Positions 1 through 9,213 are shown, counted from the first letter of the stretch. The stretch: 64,000 nucleotides of DNA from Sphingomonas sp. AR_OL41 (GCF_029911635.1 NZ_JARYTI010000018.1:1-64000); one strand, 5' to 3'. Numbers and translations are program-made. Notes: generated by a model from the letters alone, not told the origin.

Positions 1-877
1 CCCCGGCCGCCGCGCCACCGGCGACAAGCCCGCCGGCGGCAAGCGCCGTGCCCGCCGCGGCACCGGCACCGAGCTGCGGGCCGCCCGAGACAATGCCATT
101 GGCGATGCCGGGGCCAAAGATACCCAGCCCGAACAGGGTGAGTGCGGCAAGCACGATGGTCATGGCGTCCTCGATCGTCGGCTGTGCGGTGCCGATCGCG
201 GCGGTGAACTGGTCGAACAGGGTCGAGCCGATCCCGATAATCACTGCCAGCACCAGCACCTTGATCCCTGAGGATATGACGGTTCCGAGAACGCGCTCGG
301 CCATGAAGGCGGTCTTGCCGAACAGGCCGAACGGGATCAGCACGAAGCCGCACAAGGTCGCGAGCTTGAACTCGATCAGGGTGATGAACAGCTGGATCGC
401 GAGCGTGAAGAAGGCGAGCAGCACGACCACCCAGGCGAACAGCAGGATGACGATTTGCAGGAAATTCTCGAAGAAGCTGACATAGCCCATCAGCCCCGAG
501 ATCGAGTCCAGGATCGGCTTGCCGGCATCGAGCCCGACCTGTGCGACGCGGCCCGGCTGCAGCAGCTCGGCGGCGGAGAAACCGGTGCCGCTCGCCTTCA
601 GGCCGAGCCCGGCAAAGCTTTCGAACACGATCCTGGCGAGCGTGTTCCAGTTACCGATGAGATAGGCGAATACGCCGACGAACAGCGTCTTGCGGATCAG
701 CCGCGCGACGATGTCGTCGCCCTCCCCCAGCGTCCAGAACAGGGCGGCGAGCGTGACGTCGATGACGATCAGGGTCGTCGCGATGAACGCGACCTCGCCG
801 TGCAGCAGCCCGAAGCCGCTATCGATATAGCGCGTGAAGACCTCGAGAAAGCGGTCGATGACGCCGGTGCCGCCCAT
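1..877 (-). CDS. trbL: P-type conjugative transfer protein TrbL (3' end outside window)
   Basis: Polytopic inner-membrane component of a P-type (Trb) type IV secretion system, the VirB6 counterpart that forms part of the channel base. The ATG at 875-877 overlaps the stop of the upstream trbK-alt gene (ATGA). The reading frame stays open to the window edge. The N-terminal part has several long hydrophobic stretches (for example the segment with IVILLFAWVVVLLAFF), and the visible C-terminal part ends in a Gly/Ala-rich run after GPGIANGIVSGG, as in TrbL proteins. The last codons, and probably trbF, trbG and trbI, lie to the left of the window. Identification rests on membrane topology, the Gly/Ala tail and position after trbJ. 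Confidence 0.88.
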   Translation of the reverse strand, partial: MGGTGVIDRFLEVFTRYIDSGFGLLHGEVAFIATTLIVIDVTLAALFWTLGEGDDIVARLIRKTLFVGVFAYLIGNWNTLARIVFESFAGLGLKASGTGFSAAELLQPGRVAQVGLDAGKPILDSISGLMGYVSFFENFLQIVILLFAWVVVLLAFFTLAIQLFITLIEFKLATLCGFVLIPFGLFGKTAFMAERVLGTVISSGIKVLVLAVIIGIGSTLFDQFTAAIGTAQPTIEDAMTIVLAALTLFGLGIFGPGIANGIVSGGPQLGAGAAAGTALAAGGLVAGGAAAG

Positions 878-1221
878 CAGCGTGCCTCCCCGCCATGCGC
901 CTGTGCCTGCACCGCGACGAGCGAAGCAGGATCGGGCAGGCGGGGCGCGATCGGCGCCTGGGGACGGGCGCCCGGCGCGAGAAAGCGCCGACGATTTTCG
1001 GCCCAGGCACGCAGGCAGTCGCCGTCCGCCGAGGCGGCGGTCCCGATCGCCTGGCAACGCGCCAGTTCGGCGCGGAGCGGATCGGCTGGCGCATCGGACA
1101 CCGCGGCCGCCGTGATCGGCGCGGTCACGACCGGGCCACCCTGCATCTCGAGCGCGCTGATCGCGATGACAAGCGCGACGAACGCGCCGGCGCCGATCCG
1201 GGCGATGGTGCTGGTGCGCAT
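877..1221 (-). CDS. TrbK-alt-like small membrane/entry-exclusion protein
   Basis: A 114-residue protein between trbJ and trbL. It has one N-terminal hydrophobic segment (IGAGAFVALVIAISALEM, about residues 9-26), then a soluble domain with two cysteines (LARCQAIG and GDCLRAW) and a Pro/Ala-rich tail. Size, position and the Cys-containing RAELARCQ..G..A..D..C...W pattern match the family annotated as putative entry-exclusion protein TrbK-alt in alphaproteobacterial trb operons. The exclusion role is inferred from the family name and not shown by the sequence. Its stop overlaps the trbL start and it follows trbJ by 9 bases, so translation is probably coupled. Confidence 0.72.
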   Translation of the reverse strand: MRTSTIARIGAGAFVALVIAISALEMQGGPVVTAPITAAAVSDAPADPLRAELARCQAIGTAASADGDCLRAWAENRRRFLAPGARPQAPIAPRLPDPASLVAVQAQAHGGEAR

Positions 1222-1230
1222 CGCCCTGTC

Positions 1231-1968
1231 CTATTGATGGAACATGCTGACGGTGCCGGGCCGGTAGCCCGTCCCCGGCGCCAGGAAGCGGCGCAGCTGC
1301 TCGCGCGCCTGGTCCTGCGCCGCGGCACGCTGCGCGGCATCGAGCGACTGGGCGCGGCCTTGCGCCGCGAGCGCGGCGGTCAGATCGGCAAGTTGCTGCG
1401 ACTGGAGTGCGAGCAGCTGGTTGCCCGCCTGCGCGGCCTGCAGCGCGCCGGTTGCCGACTGGCTGGCGCCGACCAGGGTCGTCATCGTGTCGCGCGCGCC
1501 GTCGATATTGCCGACCACACCAGCCTGTATCTTCAGCGCATCCTCGAACGCCGCGACCGAATTGCTCCACCGCGTTCGCGCGCCATCGACCAGCGCCTGG
1601 TCAGACGCCGACAGGCTCGCGCCGCGATAATCGGCACCGAACGCCCGGTCGACCGACTGCACGTCGAAGGCGACATGCCGCGCGCTGGCGAGCAATTGCT
1701 GCGTGCGCTGCAGCTGGGCCTGGAGCTGGGCGACCTGCGAGACCGGCAGCGTCGCCAGGTTGCGCGCCTGGTTGACCAGCGATGTCGCCTCGTTCTGCAG
1801 CGAGCGGATCTGGTTGTTGATCTGCTCGAGCGCGCGCGCCGCGGTCAGCACATTCTGCGCATAGTTGGACGGGTCGTAGACGATCCCGCCGAACTGGGCC
1901 CGGGCGGGCAGCGCGGTCGCGGCCAGGATAAGGGCGGCGACGCCGGCCAAGTGACGGTAACGCATCAT
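1231..1968 (-). CDS. trbJ: P-type conjugative transfer protein TrbJ
   Basis: A 245-residue periplasmic protein with a signal peptide (AALILAATALPARA before QFGGIVYDPSNYAQN). It is the VirB5 counterpart, a minor pilus or adhesion component of the mating channel. The mature N-terminus has the typical FGGIVYDPSNYAQN opening, and the rest is predicted helical and Gln/Ala-rich, with coiled-coil character (residues about 40-110 and 160-230). The first of two adjacent ATGs (1966-1968) overlaps the trbE stop as ATGA. The order trbE-trbJ-trbL is the classical one. Confidence 0.9.
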   Translation of the reverse strand: MMRYRHLAGVAALILAATALPARAQFGGIVYDPSNYAQNVLTAARALEQINNQIRSLQNEATSLVNQARNLATLPVSQVAQLQAQLQRTQQLLASARHVAFDVQSVDRAFGADYRGASLSASDQALVDGARTRWSNSVAAFEDALKIQAGVVGNIDGARDTMTTLVGASQSATGALQAAQAGNQLLALQSQQLADLTAALAAQGRAQSLDAAQRAAAQDQAREQLRRFLAPGTGYRPGTVSMFHQ

Positions 1969-4397
1969 GGTGCGGACTCCTGCAGGATGGTGGGGAGAAG
2001 CTCGGCGGCCCAGCCGGCGCCGCCCGCACGCAGCCAGGCATCGGCAAAGCCGTCGAAATCACGGCTCTCGCCGAGCGCGGCGATGCGCAGCTGATCGGCC
2101 CTGGACGAGGTCGCGAGGAAGGCGAGCGCGATCTCGCCGAGACCCAGCTCGAACAGCCGGTTGCCGCGCCGCGACTGGCAATAATAATCGCGCTTCGGCG
2201 TCGCGCGGGCGAGGATCTCGATCTGCCGGTCGTTCAGGCCGAAGCGCCGGTAGATCGCACTGATCTGCGGCTCTGCCGCGCGCTCATTGGGCAGGAAGAT
2301 GCGCGTCGGACAGCTTTCGATGATCGCCGGAGCGATCGCGCTGGTCTCGATATCCGCCAGGCTCTGCGTTGCGAACACGACGCTCGCATTCTTCTTGCGC
2401 AGCGTCTTCAGCCACTCGCGCAACTGTTGCGCAAAAACCGGGCTGTCGAGCACCAGCCAGCCCTCGTCGATGATGATCAGGGTCGGCGATCCGTCGAGCC
2501 GATCCCCGATACGGTGGAACAGATAGGACAGGACCGCCGGCGCCGCAGCCGAGCCGGTGAGCCCCTCGGTCTCGAACGCCTGGACAGAACCGCCGCCGAG
2601 TCGCTCGCATTCGGCATCGAGCAACTGGCCGAACGGGCCGCCGACGCAATAAGGCGCCAGCGCCTGCTTGAGCGGCTGCGACTGGAGCAGCACGGCAAGC
2701 CCCGTCAGCGTGCGCTCGGCGACCGGGGCCGAGGCGAGCGAGCCAAGCGCCGACCAGAGATGCTCCTTGGTCGCAGGGTCGATCGTTGCGCCCTCGTTGC
2801 CGAGGATTGCGGCAAGCCATTCGGCCGCCCAGCTGCGCTCGGCGGGTTCGTCGATCCCGGCCAGCGGCTGCAGCAGAACCCCGCCCCCGGTGCCGTGCAG
2901 GCTGTGCCCGAGATCCTGCCAGTCGCCGCCCATGGCGAGTGCCGCGGCGCGGATCGATCCGCCGAAATCGAAGGCGAAGATCCGGGCTCCGGCATAACGG
3001 CGGAACTGCATCGCCATCAGACCGAGCAGCACCGACTTGCCCGCACCGGTCGGCCCGACGACCAGGCTGTGCCCGACATCGCCGACATGCAGCGCGAAGC
3101 GAAACGGCGTCGAGCCTTCCGTTCGCGCCAGGAACAGCGGCGGCCCGCCCAGATGCTCGTCGCGCTCCGGCCCGGCCCACACTGCCGACAGCGGGATCAG
3201 ATGGGCGAGATTCATGGTCGAGATCGGCGGCTGGCGGACATTGGCATAGACGTGACCGGGCAGGCCGCCGAGCCACGCCTCGATCGCGTTGAGGCGCTCG
3301 CCGATTACGGTGAAGTCGCGGCCCTGCACGATCTTCTCGACCAGTCGCAGCTTCTCTGCGGCAATCACGGGATCGGGATCGGACACGGTGACGGTCGCGG
3401 TCACCAGCGCCTGGCCGATCATGTCCGAGCCGAGCTCCTGCAGCGCCAGATCGGCATCGGCCGCCTTGTTGGCGGCGTCGCTGTCGAGCAGCGTCGATGC
3501 CTCGTTGGTCATCACCTCCTTGAGGATGGCGGCGACCGACTTGCGCTTGGCGAACCACTGGCGTCGGATCCTGCTTAGCAGCTTCGTCGCATCGGACTTG
3601 TCGAGCATGATCGCGCGGGTCGACCAGCGATAGGGAAAGGCGAGACGGTTCACCTCGTCGAGCAGGCCCGGAAAGGTGACGCTCGGGAATCCCGTGATGG
3701 TCAGCGTCTTCAGATGATGTGTACCCAGCCGCGGCTCCAGTCCGCCGGTCAGCGGCTGGTCGACCAGCAGCGCGTCGAGATGCATCGGTGTGTCGGGCAC
3801 CGCGACACGCTGCCCCCTGGTCGAGATCGTGCTGTGCAGGAAGGTCAGCGTCTCGCCGTCGTCGAGCCAGCCGATCTCGGGCACGAACCCCTCGACCAGC
3901 TGCAACAGGCGGTTGCTGCGGTCGGTGAAGGCGGCGAGCGCCTCGCGCGGATCGACGCCGCGCTGCGCCCTGCCCTCAAACAGCCAGCCTTCGGCGCGCG
4001 CCGCGTCTTCCGCCGGCGGCAACCATAACAGGGTGAGGAAATAGCTGCTCTCGAAATGCGCGCCTTGTTCGGCAAATTGCGCGGCGCGCTCGCGGTCGAC
4101 CAGCGCCGACGCCGCGTCGGGAAAGCGGCTTTCGGGATAATGCTGCGCGGCATGGCGCTGCGCCTCGACAAAAATCGCCCAGCCCGAGCCGAGCCGCCGC
4201 AGCGCGTTGTTGAGCCGGCTGGTGGTCGCGACCAGCTCGGCCGGCGTCGCCGAATCGAGGTCCGGACCGCGGAAGCGCGCGCTGCGCTGGAAGCTGCCAT
4301 CCTTGTTGAGCACGACGCCGGGCGCGACCAGCGCCGCCCAGGGCAGGAAGTCGGCGAGACCGGTCGGATGCCGGCGATATTCACGAAGCGAGAACAT
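1965..4397 (-). CDS. trbE: Conjugal transfer ATPase TrbE (VirB4 family)
   Basis: An 810-residue cytoplasmic ATPase that powers pilus assembly and DNA transfer. The Walker A motif GPTGAGKS is at about residues 448-455, and Walker B (LIIIDEGW) at about 640. The C-terminal segment has ATQSLADI and LPNERAAEP, as expected of VirB4 proteins. The N-terminal CagE/TrbE domain begins MFSLREYRRHPTGLADFLPW. The frame remains open upstream to 4730, but the ATG at 4395-4397 gives the family-typical N-terminus and leaves 8 bases after the trbD stop, so it is preferred. Full length for the family. Confidence 0.93.
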   Translation of the reverse strand: MFSLREYRRHPTGLADFLPWAALVAPGVVLNKDGSFQRSARFRGPDLDSATPAELVATTSRLNNALRRLGSGWAIFVEAQRHAAQHYPESRFPDAASALVDRERAAQFAEQGAHFESSYFLTLLWLPPAEDAARAEGWLFEGRAQRGVDPREALAAFTDRSNRLLQLVEGFVPEIGWLDDGETLTFLHSTISTRGQRVAVPDTPMHLDALLVDQPLTGGLEPRLGTHHLKTLTITGFPSVTFPGLLDEVNRLAFPYRWSTRAIMLDKSDATKLLSRIRRQWFAKRKSVAAILKEVMTNEASTLLDSDAANKAADADLALQELGSDMIGQALVTATVTVSDPDPVIAAEKLRLVEKIVQGRDFTVIGERLNAIEAWLGGLPGHVYANVRQPPISTMNLAHLIPLSAVWAGPERDEHLGGPPLFLARTEGSTPFRFALHVGDVGHSLVVGPTGAGKSVLLGLMAMQFRRYAGARIFAFDFGGSIRAAALAMGGDWQDLGHSLHGTGGGVLLQPLAGIDEPAERSWAAEWLAAILGNEGATIDPATKEHLWSALGSLASAPVAERTLTGLAVLLQSQPLKQALAPYCVGGPFGQLLDAECERLGGGSVQAFETEGLTGSAAAPAVLSYLFHRIGDRLDGSPTLIIIDEGWLVLDSPVFAQQLREWLKTLRKKNASVVFATQSLADIETSAIAPAIIESCPTRIFLPNERAAEPQISAIYRRFGLNDRQIEILARATPKRDYYCQSRRGNRLFELGLGEIALAFLATSSRADQLRIAALGESRDFDGFADAWLRAGGAGWAAELLPTILQESAP

Positions 4398-4405
4398 CGC
4401 CGGCC

Positions 4406-4672
4406 TCAGGCGCGCAGATAGTTGGGGTAGCGCAGGTGGCGCCGCGCGACATCGACAAACTGCGCGTCGCGCCGCGCCGCCCATACCGCGCAACCATGAC
4501 CGACCGCCCAGATCACCAGGCCGGCGATCCACAGCCTGAGACCGAGCCCGATCGCGCCGGCAATGGTGCCGTTGGCGATCGCCACGGCGCGCGGCGCGCC
4601 GCCCAGCAGGATATGGTCGGTCAGTGCCCGGTGGACCGGCGCGGTGTAGCCGGGGACCATCTCGGCGATCAT
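4406..4672 (-). CDS. trbD: Conjugal transfer protein TrbD (VirB3 family)
   Basis: An 88-residue inner-membrane protein. It opens with MIAEMVPGYTAPVHRALTDH, followed by a hydrophobic hairpin (about residues 30-60) and a short cytoplasmic tail. The opening PGYTAPVHRALTDHILLGGAPR is characteristic of TrbD/VirB3, which docks to the TrbE ATPase. Its ATG overlaps the trbC stop by 4 bases (ATGA at 4669-4672 on the minus strand), and it is followed by trbE after 8 bases. Confidence 0.9.
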   Translation of the reverse strand: MIAEMVPGYTAPVHRALTDHILLGGAPRAVAIANGTIAGAIGLGLRLWIAGLVIWAVGHGCAVWAARRDAQFVDVARRHLRYPNYLRA

Positions 4673-5028
4673 CAGACCAGCGCCCCGCCACCGAAGCTGA
4701 AGAAACTGAGGAAGAAGGAACTGGCGGCAAAGGCGATCGACAGGCCGAACACGATCTGGATCAGCCGCCGCGAACCGCCCGAGGTGTCGCCGAACGCCAG
4801 CGTCAGGCCGGCGACGATGATGATGATCACCGCGACGACCTTGGCGACGGGTCCCTCGATGCTCTGGAGGATCTGCTGAAGCGGCGCCTCCCATGGCATG
4901 GACGACCCCGCAGCAAAGGCCGGCGGCGTCAGCGCAATGCCGACCAGGGTTCCGGCGGCGGCAGCGAGCAGGTCGGCGCGACGGATCCGACGAGGATGCG
5001 AGACGCGGTGGGCGGGAATCGTGATCAT
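4672..5028 (-). CDS. trbC: Conjugal transfer pilin TrbC (VirB2 family)
   Basis: A 118-residue prepilin. A long signal region rich in Arg precedes LLAAAAGTLVGIALTPPAFAAG. The mature part SSMPWEAPLQQILQSIEGP is followed by two hydrophobic helices separated by a short polar loop (TLAFGDTSGGSRRL), the standard VirB2/TrbC pilin topology. It overlaps trbB upstream (ATGA) and trbD downstream. In P-type systems the pilin is processed and may be cyclised; nothing in the sequence shows whether that happens here. Confidence 0.9.
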   Translation of the reverse strand: MITIPAHRVSHPRRIRRADLLAAAAGTLVGIALTPPAFAAGSSMPWEAPLQQILQSIEGPVAKVVAVIIIIVAGLTLAFGDTSGGSRRLIQIVFGLSIAFAASSFFLSFFSFGGGALV

Positions 5029-6008
5029 GCTGCAACTCCGACAGGTTTGTTGGTGATGGGGATGAGGCGATAGTCGCCATCGGCGCCGAGGCCTTCGACG
5101 CGGGCGAGCTCGGACAGGCGGCGGCCATGGCCATCGCGCACCAGCACGGCGATGATGTCGATGGTCTCGGCGACCAGCGCGCGCGGCACCGTGACCACGG
5201 CTTCCTGGATCAGCTGCTCGAGCCGGCGCAGCGCGCCGATCGCGGTACCGGCATGGATGGTAGCGACACCGCCGGGATGCCCGGTTCCCCAGGCCTTCAA
5301 AAGGTCGAGCGCCTCGGCACCGCGCACCTCGCCGATCGGAATCCGGTCGGGCCGCAAGCGAAGGCTCGAGCGTACAAGGTCCGCAAGGCTGGCGACGCCT
5401 TCCCTCGTGCGCATCGCCACGAGATTGGGCGCGGCGCATTGCAGTTCGCGGGTATCCTCGATGAGCACGATCCGGTCGCCGGTCCGCGCGATTTCGGCCA
5501 GCAGCGCGTTTGTCAGAGTCGTCTTGCCGGTGCCCGTGCCGCCGGCGACCAGGATATTGGCGCGCGATGCCACGCCGGCGCGCAACGCGCCCGCTTCCGC
5601 GTCGGACATGATCGCGGCCGCGACATAATCGTCGAGCCCGAAGATCGCGACCGCAGCCTTGCGGATGGCGAAAGCGGGCGCTGTCACGATCGGCGGCAGC
5701 AACCCCTCGAACCGCGCGCCGGACTCAGGCAGTTCGGCCGACACGCGCGGGCTGCGTGCATGCACCTCGGCACCGACATGGTGCGCGACGAGCCGGACGA
5801 TCCGCTCGCCATCCTCCGGCGACAGCGAAACACCGCTTTCGGCAATGCCAAGGCCAAGCCGGTCGACCCACAGCCGGCCGTCCGGATTGAGCATGACCTC
5901 GATGACCTGCGGGTCTTCGAGCCATGCAGCAATCGCGCTGCCAAGCGCCGTGCGCAGCATCCTGGCACCTCTTGTGGCGGCGGCGCTATGGTTCGAATGA
6001 TCTGCCAT
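5025..6008 (-). CDS. trbB: Conjugal transfer ATPase TrbB (VirB11 family)
   Basis: A 327-residue hexameric traffic ATPase of the type IV secretion system. Walker [10 protein letters not shown] is at about residues 154-162. The Asp box ends in LIEDTREL, and the [22 protein letters not shown] segment with the His box [10 protein letters not shown] follows. The ATG at 6006-6008 has an AGGGAC ribosome site about 6 bases upstream. A longer GTG-initiated form (to 6035) is open but has no clear site. It is the first gene of the visible trb run. No traG/virD4 coupling gene precedes it here, which is unusual because traG is often just upstream. Confidence 0.93.
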   Translation of the reverse strand: MADHSNHSAAATRGARMLRTALGSAIAAWLEDPQVIEVMLNPDGRLWVDRLGLGIAESGVSLSPEDGERIVRLVAHHVGAEVHARSPRVSAELPESGARFEGLLPPIVTAPAFAIRKAAVAIFGLDDYVAAAIMSDAEAGALRAGVASRANILVAGGTGTGKTTLTNALLAEIARTGDRIVLIEDTRELQCAAPNLVAMRTREGVASLADLVRSSLRLRPDRIPIGEVRGAEALDLLKAWGTGHPGGVATIHAGTAIGALRRLEQLIQEAVVTVPRALVAETIDIIAVLVRDGHGRRLSELARVEGLGADGDYRLIPITNKPVGVAA

Positions 6009-6179
6009 CTCGGTCCCTGCGACCCGGCCGGGCACAAGTTGCCCGGCCGTCGGGGACGATCAAAAGAGCCAGAGACGGTGCCGGTTCAACAACAAACGCC
6101 GCGTGTCGTACCCTGGCGTAGAACGACAAGGGATCGGCGAAAGGGTTGCGTTTCCCGCGCGCCGCGCGATGCTCGGCGG

Positions 6180-7073
6180 ATGAGGAAAAGCATCGTTGCC
6201 GCGCTCGCTACCCTGGCCCTGTTCCCGACTCAGGCGCTGGCCTGGGGGAGCGAGGGACATGTCCTCGTCGCCGCCATCGCCCGGGCGCGGCTGAGCCCGG
6301 CGGCGCTGGCCAAGGTCGATGCGATCCTCGCGCAGGACCATGACGGCAGCACGCCCTCGGACATGCTTTCGCGCGCCGTCTGGGCCGACATCTATCGCCG
6401 CGATCACCGCGAGACGGCGCAATGGCATTTCGCCGATGTGGAGAAGGACCATCCCGATTTTGACGCGGCATGCTTTGGCCACCCGAGCAGTGCCGGGCCC
6501 GCCAGTACGGGCCCCGAAACGGCCTGCGTGATCGACCGCACCGCCGATTTCGCGCGCGAGCTGGGCGACCCGGACACCGCCATGGCCGAACGCATCCTCG
6601 CGCTGAAGTTCGTGCTGCACTTCGTCGGTGACATGCACCAGCCACTTCATGTCGCCGACAATCACGACCGTGGCGGGAACTGCGTGCTGATCAGCCTTGG
6701 CAGCGCGCGGACCGTAAACCTGCACAGCTATTGGGATACGGTGGTGATCGGCGAGCTCGGCACGGATGCCCGCAATATCCTGACACGCCTCAGCGCCGAG
6801 ATCACGGCGGACAAGGCGGCCGCATGGTCGGTCGGCGATCTTGCGTCATGGGCGCGTGAGACGAACGCGGTCGCGTTGGGCACAGCCTATTCCTTCGCCA
6901 CCCAACCGCGCTGCGAGCAAAGCCCGACCCCGCTCACATTCCCCAAGGGCTATGACGAGGCGGCGCAGCGCGCCGCGGCGACCCAGATCGAGCGTGCGGG
7001 CGTGCGTCTGGCCGTCGTGCTGGAAAAGGCCATGCGGCCGCTCAACATAGCGGGGCTTTCGCCGGCGCAATGA
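6180..7073 (+). CDS. Secreted S1/P1 family nuclease
   Basis: A 297-residue zinc nuclease that cleaves single-stranded DNA/RNA and 3' nucleotides. The signal peptide ends ...TQALA, leaving Trp22 as the mature N-terminus. This is essential in the family because the terminal Trp coordinates zinc. Further zinc ligands are recognisable: GSEGH (His27), WADIYRRDHRETAQWHFAD, the FVGDMHQPLH segment with NHDRGGN, and NLHSYWD (HxxxD). All nine expected ligand positions appear filled. Transcribed divergently from trbB, so it may scavenge nucleic acids or phosphate outside the cytoplasm. Its position beside a conjugation module is notable but no functional link is shown. Confidence 0.92.
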   Translation: MRKSIVAALATLALFPTQALAWGSEGHVLVAAIARARLSPAALAKVDAILAQDHDGSTPSDMLSRAVWADIYRRDHRETAQWHFADVEKDHPDFDAACFGHPSSAGPASTGPETACVIDRTADFARELGDPDTAMAERILALKFVLHFVGDMHQPLHVADNHDRGGNCVLISLGSARTVNLHSYWDTVVIGELGTDARNILTRLSAEITADKAAAWSVGDLASWARETNAVALGTAYSFATQPRCEQSPTPLTFPKGYDEAAQRAAATQIERAGVRLAVVLEKAMRPLNIAGLSPAQ

Positions 7074-7771
7074 GTGGGGATCGCGTCAATGCAGGCGGCT
7101 CTCCGCCGCGGCAACGATTCTCGACCTTCGCCCCCTCTCTGGTACCGCCCTGCGGCGCGGTCGCCGACATTCACCGCAACGTGCTAAAACGAAAAGCTGC
7201 CGGGCCGGACGCAACCACTTCTCCCCGTTCCCGCCCCGTCCAGCGGCACGACCCGCCTGAAAGCCGAGCGGCAGGTAGCGCTGCCAGCAAATCTCGAACA
7301 GGGCCGGTTCAGCGCGCGGACCGAGAATGGCATACGCTCAGTAGGTCGGCACGATCTGCAATTTTTGGGTTGCCCGGATGGGTTTGCACGCGAGGTCAGG
7401 CCCACACCCGCCCCCAGCACTAAAGGTGCCCTTTTTCACCGCAGCCTTAGCGGCCTTATGTTGGGCTCGCGTGACGGCGGCTATCGATTGCAACCTGCGT
7501 CTCGTGCAAATCGGTGTCCGCCCGATCGTTGTCGGTTTGTGCAGCGACACAGTGCGCGGCCACGACCCTTCGCTTCGTTATTCTGTGCGAGCTTAGCCGT
7601 CGCCTCGGCGCCTTTTTCCGCGCTCGCTTTTGGTGCCCGCTCGGCCGTCTTGGTGCGATGACGGCGAACGAACACCAGCGATGCTGATCAGACTTGGCCG
7701 CGTCGCCACCGAATGGCGGACAGTCGTTGCGGGTACGAAGGCCACCGAAAGCTTTGCCGGTAGGACGGTGC
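7074..7771. other. Gene-poor stretch, possible decayed gene
   Basis: About 700 bases with no gene I can support. On the minus strand, fragments in three frames (about 7676-7481, 7600-7456 and 7495-7338) are Ala/Lys/Arg-rich and could be pieces of one helical protein broken by frameshifts (segments such as TAERAPKASAEKGAEATAKLAQ, AQTDNDRADTDLHETQVAID and TRAQHKAAKAAVKKGT). No start with a ribosome site was found. No tRNA, integrase or attachment site was recognised. The 3' end (about 7680-7771) must contain the promoter and leader of the permease gene. Confidence 0.35.
7338..7676 (-). pseudogene. Possible frameshifted Ala/Lys-rich protein remnant
   Basis: Three overlapping minus-strand frames carry consecutive low-complexity helical segments, as if one reading frame had been interrupted twice. 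The first frame (from 7675) reads RHRTKTAERAPKASAEKGAE. The second continues with AHCVAAQTDNDRADTDLHET. The third continues with AAVTRAQHKAAKAAVKKGTF and stops at 7338. No family is recognised. The alternative is chance open frames in an intergenic region. It lies between the conjugation operon and the catabolic operon, a plausible place for gene decay after integration. Confidence 0.22.
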
Positions 7772-9211
7772 ATGGCCAAATCTCTGATCAACGCTGACAT
7801 TGCGCCGACGACCGCGGAACAGCGCAGCTGGGCATGGTATCATTATGTAGCGCTTTGGTTGGGCTTGGTGATCGCGGTGCCGGCTTATATGCTTCCAGCA
7901 GGCTTTCTCGAGCAGGGCATGTCGCCAGCGCAAGCGGTCGCGATCGTTCTATTGGGCAATCTCGTGGTCTTGGTGCCGATGGTCCTGATCGGTCACGCCG
8001 GAGCAAAATATGGCGTGCCCTTTCCGGTACTCGCGCGCGCATCGTTCGGCACGATCGGCGCGCGACTGCCGGCGTTGGCGCGCGCCCTCGTCGCCTGCGG
8101 CTGGTACGGCATCCAGACCTGGATCGGCGGCAGTGCGCTGCTGACGCTGCTCGGGGTGATCGTCGGACGCAAGCTCAACGGCGTGCCACTTCCGTGGCTG
8201 GGCATAGGCTTCGGCCAGCTAGCCGCCTTCGCCGTCTTCTGGCTCGCGCAGCTGATTTTCATTGAAAAGGGAATCAACGCAATCAGGCGATTCGAAACGT
8301 GGACGGCGCCGCTCAAGGTGGTCGTGTGCATTACGCTCGTTTGGTGGGCGCTCGCCCACGCTGGCGGCCTTGGGCCGATCGCCTCGCAGCCGTCAGCCTT
8401 CGTTGCAGGTGGACCGAAGCAGGGACAATTTTGGACGGTGTTCTGGCCTTTGTTCACTGCGATGGCGGGATATTGGGGGGCGCTGGCGCTAAACATTCCC
8501 GACTTTACACGTTTCGCGCGCAGTCAGCGCGATCAGATCATTGGGCAGGCGCTTGGATTGCCCGCGCCGATGGCTCTCCTGGCGCTAATGAGCGTCGTGG
8601 TGACGTCGGCGACGATGGTCATTTACGGTAAGGCGATCTGGGATCCCGTCGCCCTGTCCGGCAATTTCGCAGGCATTGGCGTAATGATCGGACTGCTCAT
8701 AATCACAATCGATACCGTGTCCGTGAACATCGCCGCCAACCTCGTCGGCCCCGCATACGATTTCTCCTCGCTGTGGCCGCAGGGGATATCGTACCGCATC
8801 GGTGGCTACATTACCGCAGGCTTGGCAGCGCTAATCATGCCGTGGAAGCTCCTGGCGAGCACCGATGGCTATATCTTCGTCTGGTTGACAGGCTATGGCG
8901 CGCTACTGGGCCCGATCGCCGGTATCATGATCGCCGACTATTGGGTCGTCCGCCGCACTCACTTGGATGTGAATTCGCTCTACGACGCTCAAGGCGAATT
9001 TGGTTATCGCGGGGGGTGGAACCCGGTTGCCCTGATTGCCTTCGCCGTCCCGGTCGCGCTCAACCTACCGGGGTTCCTGCATAGCGCGCTGCCCATGATG
9101 TTTGCCGGCGTATCGTCGTTCTGGACCGAACTGTACAAATATGCCTGGTTCGTCGGCGTCTTATTGGCGTTGCTCATCTATGCCGGCTTAACGCGGCGCG
9201 TGCGTGCTTAG
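7772..9211 (+). CDS. NCS1-family nucleobase/hydantoin:cation symporter
   Basis: A 479-residue membrane carrier with about 12 hydrophobic segments. NCS1 hallmarks are present: SWAWYHYVALW near the start (TM1), GIQTWIGG, NIPDFTRFARSQRDQIIGQALGLP, and LLASTDGYIFVWLTGYGALLGPIAG before ADYWVVRR. The family imports cytosine, uracil, allantoin, hydantoins or related heterocycles with Na+ or H+; which one cannot be read here. ATG at 7772 is preceded by TAGGAC. It is the first gene of a plus-strand run leading into lyase and hydratase genes, so it may import their substrate's precursor. A hydantoinase operon lies much further right (43.8-50.3 kb). Confidence 0.9.
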   Translation: MAKSLINADIAPTTAEQRSWAWYHYVALWLGLVIAVPAYMLPAGFLEQGMSPAQAVAIVLLGNLVVLVPMVLIGHAGAKYGVPFPVLARASFGTIGARLPALARALVACGWYGIQTWIGGSALLTLLGVIVGRKLNGVPLPWLGIGFGQLAAFAVFWLAQLIFIEKGINAIRRFETWTAPLKVVVCITLVWWALAHAGGLGPIASQPSAFVAGGPKQGQFWTVFWPLFTAMAGYWGALALNIPDFTRFARSQRDQIIGQALGLPAPMALLALMSVVVTSATMVIYGKAIWDPVALSGNFAGIGVMIGLLIITIDTVSVNIAANLVGPAYDFSSLWPQGISYRIGGYITAGLAALIMPWKLLASTDGYIFVWLTGYGALLGPIAGIMIADYWVVRRTHLDVNSLYDAQGEFGYRGGWNPVALIAFAVPVALNLPGFLHSALPMMFAGVSSFWTELYKYAWFVGVLLALLIYAGLTRRVRA

Positions 9212-9213
9212 CC

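Noticed and set aside
895..2094. Long plus-strand frame of about 400 codons opposite trbJ and trbK-alt
   Set aside because: Arg-rich, no family pattern, antisense to well-supported trb genes; a product of high GC content.
5127..6179. Upstream in-frame extension of the S1/P1 nuclease across trbB
   Set aside because: The nuclease signal peptide starts at 6180; the extension is antisense to trbB and has no ribosome site.
7074..7771. tRNA gene or attachment site at the edge of the conjugation module
   Set aside because: No cloverleaf, integrase gene or direct repeat could be identified by eye.
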